Of a stretch of DNA of 26,191 nt, positions 1 through 7,690 are shown in pieces. A model generated the notes under the pieces. That model searched no databases, was not told where the DNA came from, and was given only the letters and a program-made list of their open reading frames with translations. A program made the translations under genes and the position numbers. Origin of the DNA: Planctomycetaceae bacterium (GTDB taxonomy: Bacteria; Planctomycetota; Planctomycetia; Pirellulales; PALSA-1355). How positions within the stretch are numbered: position 1 is the stretch's first letter; each line of letters starts with the position of its first letter. The stretch is taken from the NCBI GenBank assembly GCA_005773095.1, contig SXHT01000187.1, forward strand, positions 1 to 26,191, read 5' to 3'.

Positions 1-663
1 ACGATCGACCGTTTCTTGCGACGCATCCTCAGTGAGCCGGAAGTTTCGGTCGTGCTTGCCCAGACATCGGGACAACAACAGGTGGCAGGCGAACACTTGA
101 TCAGCCTCGATGGCACGATCAACCTGGGTTCGTACGGCAGCGTGTACGTGGCGGGTAAGACTGTCGCCGAAGTCAAGGATGCCATCGAACAGTGCCTGGC
201 CAAAGACCTTCAAGAGCCGGTCGTCGCCGTTACCGTGTTTTCCTACCAAAGCAAGGTGTACTACATCATCTCGCAGGGAGCGGGTCTTGGCGACGGCGTC
301 ACGCGTGTGCCGATCACCGGCAAAGAAACGGTGCTCGACGCGATCTCGCAAGTCAATGGCCTCAGTCGACTGGCGAGCAAAAAGATCTGGATCGCCCGAC
401 CCGCACCGGGGGGCAATGGCTGCGATCAGGTGTTGCCGGTGAATTATCACGAAATCACCGCCGGCGCGGCCAGCGGCACCAATTACCAACTTCTGCCGGG
501 CGACCGTGTGTTTATCGCGGAAGACAAGTTTATTCTTGTCGACTCGTTCATCACTAAGGTGACGGCACCGTTCGAGCGCATCTTTGGCTTCTCGCTGCTG
601 GGAGCACAGACGATTCAGAATATGAATAATTTCCCGTTGGGACGGCAAGGCGCCGGCTTTTAG
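1..663 (+). CDS. Polysaccharide biosynthesis/export (Wza-like) protein, 5'-truncated by window edge
   Basis: The reading frame is open from base 1, so the true start lies outside the window; the TTG at 16 is only the first in-frame alternative start seen. The visible part carries a Poly_export-type segment (a DG-x-I-x-L-G-x-Y-G pattern near residues 30-42, then a V-A-G-K-T-V stretch), followed by a second, SLBB-like domain (about residues 75-180) ending in L-P-G-D-R-V-F-I. Such proteins form or gate the outer-membrane channel for capsule or exopolysaccharide export. The tail ends in a Gly/Pro/Asn-rich stretch without a membrane anchor. The next gene is a secreted proline-rich protein on the same strand. 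Family assignment is fairly secure; the exported polymer cannot be told. Confidence 0.85.
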   Translation, partial: TIDRFLRRILSEPEVSVVLAQTSGQQQVAGEHLISLDGTINLGSYGSVYVAGKTVAEVKDAIEQCLAKDLQEPVVAVTVFSYQSKVYYIISQGAGLGDGVTRVPITGKETVLDAISQVNGLSRLASKKIWIARPAPGGNGCDQVLPVNYHEITAGAASGTNYQLLPGDRVFIAEDKFILVDSFITKVTAPFERIFGFSLLGAQTIQNMNNFPLGRQGAGF

Positions 664-711
664 CGTGTTGGCACATAAAACGTGCGTAGTCTGATGAGTT
701 TTGGAGGCAAC

Positions 712-1686
712 GTGAACGCGATGGTCTCAATGATGCGTGGTAAAATGATTGTCTGCTTGTTCTGCCTGGCTGCCAGCGCGGCTCAGGCAGCGCACGACGA
801 GTTCTATGATTGGCGCTGCCCGTACTCACCCGACGGCACCTGCACTCCGCGGCGAAGCACCTATGGACACTACCCGACGAAGTGGTCCCGATGGCCCGGC
901 GTGTCCGATGCCGACTACGAATCGAGTCTTCCCAGCAGTGATCTGTCCGCGCCTCCGGATTCCGCGGAAACCGGCCCGCGCATATCGCCGACGGACCTGC
1001 TGCCTCCTTACGACCCGTCCAGCCTCGACTCTGCACCAACGCCTCCCGGCGGCGATGGCAGTCCGCCTCCGCTGACACCCGAGGCAGACCAGCGGCCCGA
1101 TATCCTTACACCGCCGGGCGAGGACGTCATGGACGAGCTCCTCCCGGACGACGAGCCGAAACAGCCCGAACCGGCGCCAGGGCCGCCGGCTGAGCCCGAC
1201 TCCGAGCTCTTGCCCGGTTCGACGCCGAAACCTAATCCTGAACCAACACCAGAACGGGCGCCTGAATCGGGCAAGCCATTCGAGGACGATCCGTTCAAGG
1301 ACGAACCGTTGTTCAACGATGAGGCGCCCGCGCCTCCCAGTGGCACGAAACGCAGCGGAATCGACTCTGGCCCGGACGGCGCATCACCCAACCAACCGGC
1401 GATGCGCAGCGTGCCCGCTCGCTTGCCTTCGGCCCAGCGGAACGGCAATCTGCCGAAGTCAAGATTATCGCGTGCGGCGACAAGTGATCCCAGGCCAATG
1501 CCGGGGGTGCCAGCGGCGGGCAAATCGCCCACTTCAGCACGGTCGCGAAATCCTCTACGAAACAGCTCGGCGCCCAACCAGATCGTCGCGGATGACGTAG
1601 TCGTGCCCACAAAGTGGCAGGAACCCGTGGCCGTCCAGCCGGAACCGGAACGTGGATGGCGCGTGAACCCATTGCGGTCTCGATAA
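712..1686 (+). CDS. Exported proline/aspartate/glutamate-rich low-complexity protein
   Basis: No enzymatic domain is recognised. An N-terminal signal peptide is clear: a basic start, a hydrophobic M-I-V-C-L-F-C-L-A core and an A-Q-A cleavage site before A-H-D-E-F. It is followed by a short Trp/Tyr-rich segment with Y-G-H-Y-P-T-K-W-S-R-W-P-G, a type I associate with planctomycete exported proteins, and then a long disordered region of Pro, Asp, Glu and Ser. A GGAGG at 703-707 supports a start at GTG 712 or ATG 721; the frame is also open to GTG 682, which has no ribosome-binding site. It follows the polysaccharide-export gene by about 50 bp and may be co-transcribed. Function is unknown; a cell-envelope role is inference only. 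Confidence 0.7.
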   Translation: MNAMVSMMRGKMIVCLFCLAASAAQAAHDEFYDWRCPYSPDGTCTPRRSTYGHYPTKWSRWPGVSDADYESSLPSSDLSAPPDSAETGPRISPTDLLPPYDPSSLDSAPTPPGGDGSPPPLTPEADQRPDILTPPGEDVMDELLPDDEPKQPEPAPGPPAEPDSELLPGSTPKPNPEPTPERAPESGKPFEDDPFKDEPLFNDEAPAPPSGTKRSGIDSGPDGASPNQPAMRSVPARLPSAQRNGNLPKSRLSRAATSDPRPMPGVPAAGKSPTSARSRNPLRNSSAPNQIVADDVVVPTKWQEPVAVQPEPERGWRVNPLRSR

Positions 1687-1908
1687 AGGGGAGACAGCAG
1701 GGCGGGCGCCGTCAGACAGTGTCTTTCGGCTCCGATCTAATAGCGACCGAGGCCTGCTAGCGCGGTGGTGTGATGACGCAGCTCACCTTGGCACCGTTCG
1801 CTGGTTTTGATACTCTACCACCCGCGCTGGAAGTCGCTGCTGCAGATGGCCTAAGGTGACCAGAGCGCACGTCCCGTATCTGTCTGGCCGACAGGGAAGG
1901 AGGCCGCC

Positions 1909-2430
1909 ATGAATACCGATGCCAAGCATCAATTGCGGGTCCACATTCGCTGGATGATCCGCCGCGACATGTCCGAGGTTCTGGACATTGAACACGAGAG
2001 TTTTGAGTTTCCTTGGAGCGAAGACGACTTCATTCGTTGCCTCCGCCAACGCAACTGCATTGGAATGGTCGCCGAGCACGACGACCATGTGGCGGGCTTT
2101 ATGATCTACGAACTGCACAAGACACGGCTGCACATTCTCAATTTCGCCGTCGCGAACCGATATCGCCGTCGTGGCGTGGGTCAGCAGATGACGAGCAAGC
2201 TGATCGGAAAACTATCGAGCCAGCGCCGCACACGCATCATGCTCGAAGTGCGCGAGACGAACCTCGCGGCCCAATTGTTCTTCCGACGATCCGGCTTTCG
2301 GGCCGTGAGCGTGCTGCGCGACTTCTACGAAGACACCACGGAAGACGCTTACATGATGCAGTTCCGCCACCGCCCGACCCCCTCCGAAGTGATTATCCCA
2401 ATCAACCGCATCACGAAGCTGGCCGGCTGA
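1909..2430 (+). CDS. rimI: GNAT acetyltransferase, RimI-like (ribosomal protein bS18 alanine N-acetyltransferase)
   Basis: A 173-aa single-domain GNAT enzyme. It shows the acetyl-CoA pyrophosphate loop R-R-R-G-V-G (residues about 86-91), the RimI-type stretch L-E-V-R-E-T-N-L-A-A with a candidate catalytic Glu at about 113, then F-F-R-R-S-G-F and R-D-F-Y-E (Tyr about 140, matching the catalytic Tyr region of RimI). RimI acetylates the N-terminal alanine of ribosomal protein S18 in the cytoplasm. The start is supported by a strong GGAAGGAGG ribosome-binding site just upstream. The last 20 or so residues extend beyond the usual RimI end. Other GNAT substrates remain possible; the neighbours do not decide this. 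Confidence 0.8.
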   Translation: MNTDAKHQLRVHIRWMIRRDMSEVLDIEHESFEFPWSEDDFIRCLRQRNCIGMVAEHDDHVAGFMIYELHKTRLHILNFAVANRYRRRGVGQQMTSKLIGKLSSQRRTRIMLEVRETNLAAQLFFRRSGFRAVSVLRDFYEDTTEDAYMMQFRHRPTPSEVIIPINRITKLAG

Positions 2431-2494
2431 GCCCTTCAGGCATCCCTTGGGCAACTTTCTGTACTTGGTGCGCTTCCCCTTCTAGAATCCTCGC

Positions 2495-3274
2495 ATGCCC
2501 GAGGTGCACTGGACAGTTATTGGCAGGTTGGCGGCGATCATCGCGGTTGGGCTGGCATTGTGGGCGTTGGTTGCCTGGTGGCGGACCTGCTACACGCTTC
2601 CACAAGCCCTCCTGTACTTGCTCAACCGGCTCATTACCAGTCTCCTCTGGCGTGTGCGGGTCACAGGCATGTTGCCGGTCAGGCCGGGAAGGCCAGCCGT
2701 GATCGTTTCAAACCACATTAGCGGCATCGACCCGCTGTTGATCCAGCGCGCGGCCAATTGCTGCGTGCATTGGATGGTGGCCCGCGAGTATGTCGAGCAT
2801 CCGATGATGGCGTGGGCCTTCCGGATATTGGGGGCGATCCGCGTGAATCGCGGCGGCGTGGACACCGCAGCCCTCAAGCAGGCGATTCGTGTGCTTGAAC
2901 GTGGCGAGCCGGTGGGCATGTTTCCCGAGGGCCGAATCAATACCCGGCCCGACGAAAATGTGCTTTTGCCGGGGCGGCCCGGCGCGGCCTGGGTTGCCCT
3001 CCGGGCGCGCGTGCCGGTGGTGCCGTGCTATGTTTCTGGATCCCCCTACAACGGTACGGCTCTCGGCAGTTTTCTGATGCCCGCCAGGACCCGCGTGGTC
3101 GTCGGTGAACCGATCGACATCTCCGAGTACTACGATCGCGCCGACGAGCGAGAAGTGCAGCAAGAGCTAACCAGGCGGTTCCTCATAGCGATCGCAAAAC
3201 TGGCGGGAAATCCCCTGTTCGAACCAAAACTTGCCGGGCGGCGCTGGAAACCGGAGGAAGCTGACGAGGCGTGA
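2495..3274 (+). CDS. plsC: 1-acyl-sn-glycerol-3-phosphate acyltransferase (PlsC family)
   Basis: The protein begins with a hydrophobic membrane segment (residues about 8-30) and then shows the PlsC/LPLAT motifs: N-H-I-S-G-I-D (the H-x4-D catalytic motif, His about 74, Asp about 79), G-A-I-R-V-N-R (about 113-119) and F-P-E-G-R (about 143-147). These define acyl transfer from acyl-ACP or acyl-CoA to lysophosphatidic acid, a step of phospholipid synthesis at the inner membrane. The 259-aa length is typical. It starts 64 bp after rimI on the same strand. A lyso-lipid acyltransferase with another acceptor is possible because the family is broad. Confidence 0.88.
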   Translation: MPEVHWTVIGRLAAIIAVGLALWALVAWWRTCYTLPQALLYLLNRLITSLLWRVRVTGMLPVRPGRPAVIVSNHISGIDPLLIQRAANCCVHWMVAREYVEHPMMAWAFRILGAIRVNRGGVDTAALKQAIRVLERGEPVGMFPEGRINTRPDENVLLPGRPGAAWVALRARVPVVPCYVSGSPYNGTALGSFLMPARTRVVVGEPIDISEYYDRADEREVQQELTRRFLIAIAKLAGNPLFEPKLAGRRWKPEEADEA

Positions 3275-3393
3275 AGCAGGGAGATCTCGGAGCGTGGCGC
3301 GCAGATCGCGGACCGTTGGGAGGGGGGGATGACGCATCTTGACAGCGCGAGGTCAGCGACCGCGCGGCATCGTCTGCGGCATCGGCGGGAATT

Positions 3394-4605
3394 TCAGACC
3401 GTGTAACCTGTGTCGGAGCGTGGAACCTGGATCGCGGAGCCGGGAACTCTGATGCGAGCAATGTCGCCGCGAGGGCCGGCGTCTCTTCGATGCGTTAAGT
3501 TTAGGCGAAGCTGTTCAAGTGCGATGCTCAACGCATGCTCAACCTCCGCCTCGTCGCGTCCCGTTCGCAAAACGGTGGCCACCGGTGCCTGCCTGCGGAT
3601 TTGCGCGCCGACGGTCGGGACATCGGCGACGCCATCGAGCACTTCCCGCAAATCAACTTCGACCGTGAGATTCTCCTCCGCGAACCCCATCGCTTTGCCG
3701 ACGCAGGGCGTCCCCCTGGAAGGCAATTGCCTGGGCAATGAGCCCTCGCGACAGGCGGCGACATGCAGCGCGAGCGCCGGCAAGTTCAATGATCGTTCAA
3801 GCACTTCCACACTCGCGGTGTAGCGCGGATTGACTTCGACGGGCCAAACTTCGTGCGTGTTGATCACCGCGTCGACGCCGAACAGGCCGACCACTGCGAA
3901 CTCGGCGGCAAGCGCGTTGCCAATCGCGGCGAATTGTTCTTCTCGCGGCGAATCGAGCGGCATTGGACCAATCGAGCCGCGGTAACGAAAGGAGTTCTCT
4001 TTCAGCAACTGCCGCGTAACGCCCAGCAGCACAGCCTCGCCTCGCGCCGCGACATAAACGGCGGAGCAAGGCCCACCTTCCACATGGCTTTGAAAGTAGA
4101 CCGGCTGCTGGACCCTATCGGCCGCGGCGTTTGTCAGGCGTTCGATGCAGACACCGCCGGCCGATCGTAATGGCTTGCGCAGCCAGGAGCCGTCGCGGGG
4201 CAAATCGGCGCTGGTCGCCGCGACGTTGGGACAACAGATGCCAGCGCGGCGCAAGCACTGAGCCACTTGCAGCGGATCGCGCACGCGGCGGAGCACCTCG
4301 CCGCAATTGCCGTAGAGCGGACGGATTGCCGACCAGTGATCGATCAGGTCCGGATAGTTCTCTAGTGCGCCCGTGTACATCCAGCCGCCCGCTTGGGGGC
4401 CGCGCAGAACTCCTTCCAGGCCGCGCGGATAATCCTCGACGCGGGTCGCAGGGCATGTTTCGCACAGATCGACATCGGCGTACAGATCTGCAGCCACGGG
4501 CATAAAAAAAGCGCGCCGGGCGGATTGCGCCGCGGCACGCACGCTGGCACCGACGAGGGTGATTGCATTCATGGCGTCCGAAGTCGGCTTCACGAACACG
4601 TTCAT
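3394..4605 (-). CDS. ATP-grasp protein of the H4MPT C1 gene neighbourhood
   Basis: The protein opens with a Rossmann-like strand and turn (I-T-L-V-G-A-S-V-R-A-A-A), continues through a pre-ATP-grasp region and an ATP-grasp fold (W-L-R-K-P-L-R-S-A-G-G about residues 140-150, then P-V-E-V-N-P-R-Y-T-A-S-V-E near 265-277, carrying Mg/ATP ligands E and N). ATP-grasp enzymes join a carboxylate to an amine or thiol through an acyl phosphate. Similar genes lie in tetrahydromethanopterin C1 clusters of methylotrophs and planctomycetes, where a role in cofactor synthesis is suspected. Here fae and the mtdC-like gene lie within 2.5 kb, divergent. The outer ATG (4605) and the internal ATG (4572) both lack a good ribosome-binding site; 4572 fits the family N-terminus better. 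The substrate is unknown. Confidence 0.75.
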   Translation of the reverse strand: MNVFVKPTSDAMNAITLVGASVRAAAQSARRAFFMPVAADLYADVDLCETCPATRVEDYPRGLEGVLRGPQAGGWMYTGALENYPDLIDHWSAIRPLYGNCGEVLRRVRDPLQVAQCLRRAGICCPNVAATSADLPRDGSWLRKPLRSAGGVCIERLTNAAADRVQQPVYFQSHVEGGPCSAVYVAARGEAVLLGVTRQLLKENSFRYRGSIGPMPLDSPREEQFAAIGNALAAEFAVVGLFGVDAVINTHEVWPVEVNPRYTASVEVLERSLNLPALALHVAACREGSLPRQLPSRGTPCVGKAMGFAEENLTVEVDLREVLDGVADVPTVGAQIRRQAPVATVLRTGRDEAEVEHALSIALEQLRLNLTHRRDAGPRGDIARIRVPGSAIQVPRSDTGYTV

Positions 4606-4627
4606 CTTTGCTGAGAGTCGTGTTCGC

Positions 4628-4680
4628 TGGAGTTCCGCCTTGAGGCCGCGCTTGCGTCACCGCCTCAAGGCGGTTCTCCA
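4628..4680. repeat. Long intergenic inverted repeat (12-bp perfect arms plus 5-bp outer arms)
   Basis: The arms CCGCCTTGAGGC (4635-4646) and GCCTCAAGGCGG (4662-4673) are perfectly complementary around a 15-nt loop. After a 2-nt mismatch on each side, TGGAG and CTCCA extend the stem. It lies between the CAP gene stop and the ATP-grasp start. It could end the CAP transcript or be a REP-like interspersed palindrome; no T-run follows on the minus strand. Confidence 0.7.
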
Positions 4681-4713
4681 ACGCGAGAAAGACTCCCGCC
4701 CCCTTTTGTTCTG

Positions 4714-5199
4714 CTACGGCAAGAACTGTTGGCACCAATACACTGTGCCGCCTCGCGTAGTGTACGCGGCGACGCCAATTCGTCGATGGCGACGGTTCAA
4801 AATGTTGGCCCGATGGCCCGAGCTGTTCATCCAATCGCGAACGACCTCCTGGCTCGAGTTCTGGCCCATCGCGATGTTCTCGGCCACGGGATAGCTGCCG
4901 TGTTGGAGGTTGTTGTTGCGGGTCATCCACCAGGCGTGATTGCGCGAGGTCTGCACCAGGTTGGGGGAAAGCTCAAGCGATGGCAGGCCGTGCCGTGCGC
5001 GCTCCGCATTCGTCTTGGCCGCCACTTCCAGTTCGAGCGGGAAGTATGCGAATGAAACCGGCCTGGCGACCGTCGGATTCGTTGTTGGCTGCTGGGCTTG
5101 CGGTGTCGCGGCTGGCGCGGCCGCCGGACTCTCGGAGGCCGCTCGCGGGTTAGCCATCAGAGCCAAGCCAGCGCAGAGTGTCAGCATCGAGGTTGTCAT
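4714..5199 (-). CDS. Exported CAP/SCP-domain protein (YkwD-like)
   Basis: A 161-aa protein with a signal peptide (M-T-T-S-M-L-T-L-C-A-G-L-A-L-M-A, cleavage near A-S-E-S), an Ala/Pro/Thr-rich linker, and a C-terminal CAP domain. The domain is recognised by N-A-E-R-A-R-H-G-L, R-N-H-A-W-W-M, a H-G-S-Y-P-V-A-E-N-I motif, W-M-N-S-S-G-H-R-A-N-I-L and a final Y-W-C-Q-Q-F. The spaced His and Glu residues are those of the conserved CAP cavity. Bacterial YkwD-type proteins are extracellular; their biochemical role is mostly unsettled. The ATG at 5199 was chosen over longer upstream frames because AGGAGG stands 8 bases before it and the signal peptide begins there. It separates the ATP-grasp gene from fae, which is unexpected for a C1 cluster. 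Confidence 0.85.
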   Translation of the reverse strand: MTTSMLTLCAGLALMANPRAASESPAAAPAATPQAQQPTTNPTVARPVSFAYFPLELEVAAKTNAERARHGLPSLELSPNLVQTSRNHAWWMTRNNNLQHGSYPVAENIAMGQNSSQEVVRDWMNSSGHRANILNRRHRRIGVAAYTTRGGTVYWCQQFLP

Positions 5200-5235
5200 G
5201 GAATACTCCTCCTTGTCACGGTCGTGGGGTAGGTT

Positions 5236-5377
5236 GGGAAAGCTGCGAGAGCTTTTCCGGTAGGTTTTGACACCATAACCTTTCCGCCGAATCCTGCAAG
5301 GGGGCGGCAGGATTGAATCCGACATCTTCCATAAAAAACTTCTTGACACTTGCAAAGCCCCCGGCCTCTGGTATTGT
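5236..5377. promoter_or_regulatory. Divergent CAP/fae control region with dyads and a possible fae promoter
   Basis: The 247-bp gap between the divergent CAP gene and fae holds an imperfect hairpin (GGAAAGCT/AGCTTTTCC, 5237-5258), an 8-bp perfect inverted repeat (AATCCTGC 5290-5297, GCAGGATT 5307-5314) and a TTGACA at 5343-5348 followed by TATTGT at 5372-5377. The spacer of 23 bp is too long for an ordinary sigma-70 promoter, so the promoter call is weak. The 8-bp dyad is a candidate operator or RNA hairpin. Confidence 0.3.
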
Positions 5378-5446
5378 TTGGAGTTCCACGCGGCCCGGTT
5401 TTCTTGGCCGTTCCACCTACCATTCCATTTGTTTGGGAGTACCGCG

Positions 5447-5944
5447 ATGTCGATGTTCATCGGAGAAGCCCTGGTCGGCGAAGGCAACGAGATCGCCCAT
5501 ATCGATCTGTTGATCGGCAGCAAAGACGGTCCCGTCGGCCATGCGTTTGCGAATGCATTGGCGCGGCAGAGTGAAGGTCATAGCAACCTGCTGGCCGTAC
5601 TGACGCCGAATTTGCTGGCCAAGCCTGCGACGGTCATGGTCACCAAGGTCACCATCAAGGGGGCCAAGCAGGCCGTGCAAATGTTTGGTCCGGCTCAGGC
5701 GGCGGTCGCCAAGGCGGTGGCCGATTCGGTCGAGGCGGGCGTCATCAAAGCGGCTGACGCGGAAAACCTGGTCATCGTTTGCGGAGTGTTCATTCACTGG
5801 GAGGCCGCCGACGACAAGAAGATCTACAAGTTCAACTACGAGGCCACGAAAGAAGCGATCAAAAGCGCGATGGCGGGGAAGCCGACTGCCGCCGAAATGA
5901 TCGCCGGCAAGGAAAGCGCTGCCCATCCGTTCCGCGGGTTCTAA
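5447..5944 (+). CDS. fae: Formaldehyde-activating enzyme (Fae)
   Basis: A 165-aa protein of the usual Fae length. It begins with F-I-G-E-A-L-V-G-E-G-N-E-I-A-H-I-D-L-L-I-G, which holds the catalytic His (residue 18 here), and continues with G-H-S-N-L-L-A-V-L, P-N-L-L-A-K-P and a conserved V-F-I-H-W segment. Fae condenses formaldehyde with tetrahydromethanopterin to methylene-H4MPT in the cytoplasm, the entry step of the H4MPT-linked formaldehyde oxidation route. The ATG at 5447 is chosen because GGGAG lies 7 bases upstream and the family N-terminus begins there. The mtdC-like gene follows about 70 bp downstream on the same strand and would use the product. Confidence 0.96.
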   Translation: MSMFIGEALVGEGNEIAHIDLLIGSKDGPVGHAFANALARQSEGHSNLLAVLTPNLLAKPATVMVTKVTIKGAKQAVQMFGPAQAAVAKAVADSVEAGVIKAADAENLVIVCGVFIHWEAADDKKIYKFNYEATKEAIKSAMAGKPTAAEMIAGKESAAHPFRGF

Positions 5945-6016
5945 CTCCCACCTCAAAAAATCGCCAAACCGCAAGTGGACGTGAACCGCTGCTTGCGGTT
6001 TCGCATGCGCACTGGA

Positions 6017-6892
6017 ATGAGCAAGCCAAAAATTCTCGTGCAGCTCGATACCGATGAGCAGCCGAGCGTCTTCGATGGCGTGGTGGCGGTCGATGCGGGC
6101 GTGGACCACCTCTTTCGCCATGGTAATGTCGATCCGGTGGGCGTGCGCGATCTTGTCTTCGGAGCAATCTTCACTCGCGGCCTCGATGACCTGAAGTCGT
6201 CCGCGATCTTCATCGGTGGTTCCGATGTGTCCGCGGGCGAGACGTTGCTGGCCGCGGTCAAGAACACGATGTTCGGTCCCCTGCGCATCTCGATCATGCT
6301 CGACTCCAACGGCGCGAACACCACCGCCTCCGCCGCCGTGTTGGCTGCCGCCAGGCACGTGTTGCTGCCGGACGCCGAAGCACTGGTGTTGGCGGGTACG
6401 GGCCCGGTGGGCTCGCGCGTGGTCCGGTTGTTGGCGGCGGAGGGAGTTCAAGTTCGGGTTGGCTCGCGTACGCTTGCGCGCGCTGAGGCCACCTGCGATT
6501 CCGTTTGCAAACGAGTGCCCAGGGCACGCGTCAGGGCGGTCGAGACCGCCAGTCCCAACGCCACGGCAGCGGCTCTCGACGGCGTGCAATTCGTGATTGC
6601 GGCGGGCACGCCAGGGGTGGAATTGCTCGCGGCCGACGCTCGATTGGCCGCTCGCGCGCTGAAAGTGGCCATCGACCTGAACGCGGTGCCCCCCCTGGGC
6701 ATCGGCGGTGGAGAAGCCACCGATAAGGCCATCGAACGCGAGGGGGTGATTTTCTACGGCGCCATCGGCGTGGGCGGTGACAAAATGAAGATTCACAAAG
6801 CCGCGATCCGCCAACTTTTTGAATCCAACGATCAGGTGCTCGACGCGGAAGAAGTCTATCGCATCGGCAAGCAGTTGGCAGCGAGCAGCTAG
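6017..6892 (+). CDS. mtdC: Methylene-tetrahydromethanopterin dehydrogenase, MtdC-like
   Basis: A 291-aa protein with an N-terminal catalytic domain (K-I-L-V-Q-L-D-T-D-E-Q-P-S, then R-G-L-D-D-L-K and F-I-G-G-S-D) and a Rossmann NAD(P)-binding domain marked by V-L-A-G-T-G-P-V-G-S (about residues 124-133) and V-R-V-G-S-R-T. It oxidises methylene-H4MPT to methenyl-H4MPT with NAD(P)+. It directly follows fae. In bacteria this step is done by MtdA, MtdB or MtdC; MtdC is the class described from planctomycetes, so I prefer it, though a subclass call needs a tree. Starts at 6005 (ATG) and 5975 (GTG) are also in frame; none has a clear ribosome-binding site, and 6017 best fits the family N-terminus. 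Confidence 0.88.
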   Translation: MSKPKILVQLDTDEQPSVFDGVVAVDAGVDHLFRHGNVDPVGVRDLVFGAIFTRGLDDLKSSAIFIGGSDVSAGETLLAAVKNTMFGPLRISIMLDSNGANTTASAAVLAAARHVLLPDAEALVLAGTGPVGSRVVRLLAAEGVQVRVGSRTLARAEATCDSVCKRVPRARVRAVETASPNATAAALDGVQFVIAAGTPGVELLAADARLAARALKVAIDLNAVPPLGIGGGEATDKAIEREGVIFYGAIGVGGDKMKIHKAAIRQLFESNDQVLDAEEVYRIGKQLAASS

Positions 6893-6916
6893 CCGCGGGC
6901 CGGCTCGTCCGCGGCT
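6891..6916. terminator. Stem-loop after mtdC, possible terminator
   Basis: AGCCGCGG (6891-6898) overlaps the mtdC stop codon and pairs perfectly with CCGCGGCT (6909-6916) across a 10-nt loop. It lies between the convergent mtdC and zinc-ribbon genes. No T-run follows, so termination is plausible but not certain. Confidence 0.4.
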
Positions 6917-6933
6917 GCCGATGGAAGTTATTC

Positions 6934-7632
6934 TCACTGATTGCGGATCAGAATCACCGCCATGATCACCAGCACGATCAGGCTCAAAAAGCCCCACAAC
7001 AGATTGCGAAAAATGCGTCGGTTTGCACGTTCTTCGGGAGTCCGATAACGCTTGACCGGCGCCGGTCGTGCCACGCCATCGCCCAAGTCGACCTGCATCG
7101 CGTCCTTGCCCGACTTTTGCGTCTCGCCGGGAGTGGAGCGGGGTTGTGGTTCCGTCGTCGCCGGCTGTGAAACGATTGACGATGGAACGGGTCGCGGCGC
7201 GGCGGGTGGCGTCGGCGCGGTCGGTGGTTGAGGCACCGGCGCGGGAAGTTCGACCGGCGGAGGCAGGCGATCGTCAATCGACGGCGGGGAAAAATCCGTC
7301 GTCGGTGGAATCGGTGGCAGCCCTGGCGGAGGGGGCGGAGCAAATCCTGACGGTGGCAAGGGAGGCATCATGTCCACCCCGAGCTGCGGAGCGCCCTGGG
7401 AAACCAAGACGGGCGGCAGGAATGCTCCCGGCGGCGAAGGTATGGCGGGGGACAGCACCAGCCCCGGCCCCGGCGGCGGCGGTGGGGGTGGGGGGATATC
7501 CGGCGGCAGACTTGCGCCCGCCACCAAAACTATGCCCCCGCAGGTGGGGCAGGTTACGTGGTGCCCGATTAAGCCCGCTTCCACCTCGAACAAGCCCGTA
7601 CAGAAGGGGCAGATAAACTGCATCGCGGACAT
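6934..7632 (-). CDS. Zinc-ribbon, proline-rich, C-terminally membrane-anchored protein
   Basis: A 232-aa protein in three parts: an N-terminal four-cysteine zinc-ribbon (Cys 8, 11, 28 and 31, in C-P-F-C and C-P-T-C pairs), a long proline-rich, probably disordered middle, and a C-terminal membrane helix (L-L-W-G-F-L-S-L-I-V-L-V-I-M-A-V-I-L) ending in R-N-Q. This looks like a tail-anchored protein with its ribbon in the cytoplasm. No enzymatic motif is seen. The ATG at 7632 has AGGA about 8 bases upstream; the frame stays open further upstream, but that part overlaps the preceding gene. It follows the HEAT-repeat gene by 58 bp on the same strand, so the two are probably co-transcribed. Function unknown. 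Confidence 0.75.
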   Translation of the reverse strand: MSAMQFICPFCTGLFEVEAGLIGHHVTCPTCGGIVLVAGASLPPDIPPPPPPPPGPGLVLSPAIPSPPGAFLPPVLVSQGAPQLGVDMMPPLPPSGFAPPPPPGLPPIPPTTDFSPPSIDDRLPPPVELPAPVPQPPTAPTPPAAPRPVPSSIVSQPATTEPQPRSTPGETQKSGKDAMQVDLGDGVARPAPVKRYRTPEERANRRIFRNLLWGFLSLIVLVIMAVILIRNQ

Positions 7633-7690
7633 GACGGCTTCCTGGTTGTGCGATGCGGATCTGCGAGACGACGGGGCTGGGAGTCGGGAT

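Noticed and set aside
5417..6997. A 526-codon minus-strand open frame opposite fae and mtdC
   Set aside because: It is the complement of two secure genes; it has no ribosome-binding site or family content, and long antisense frames are expected at this GC content and codon usage.
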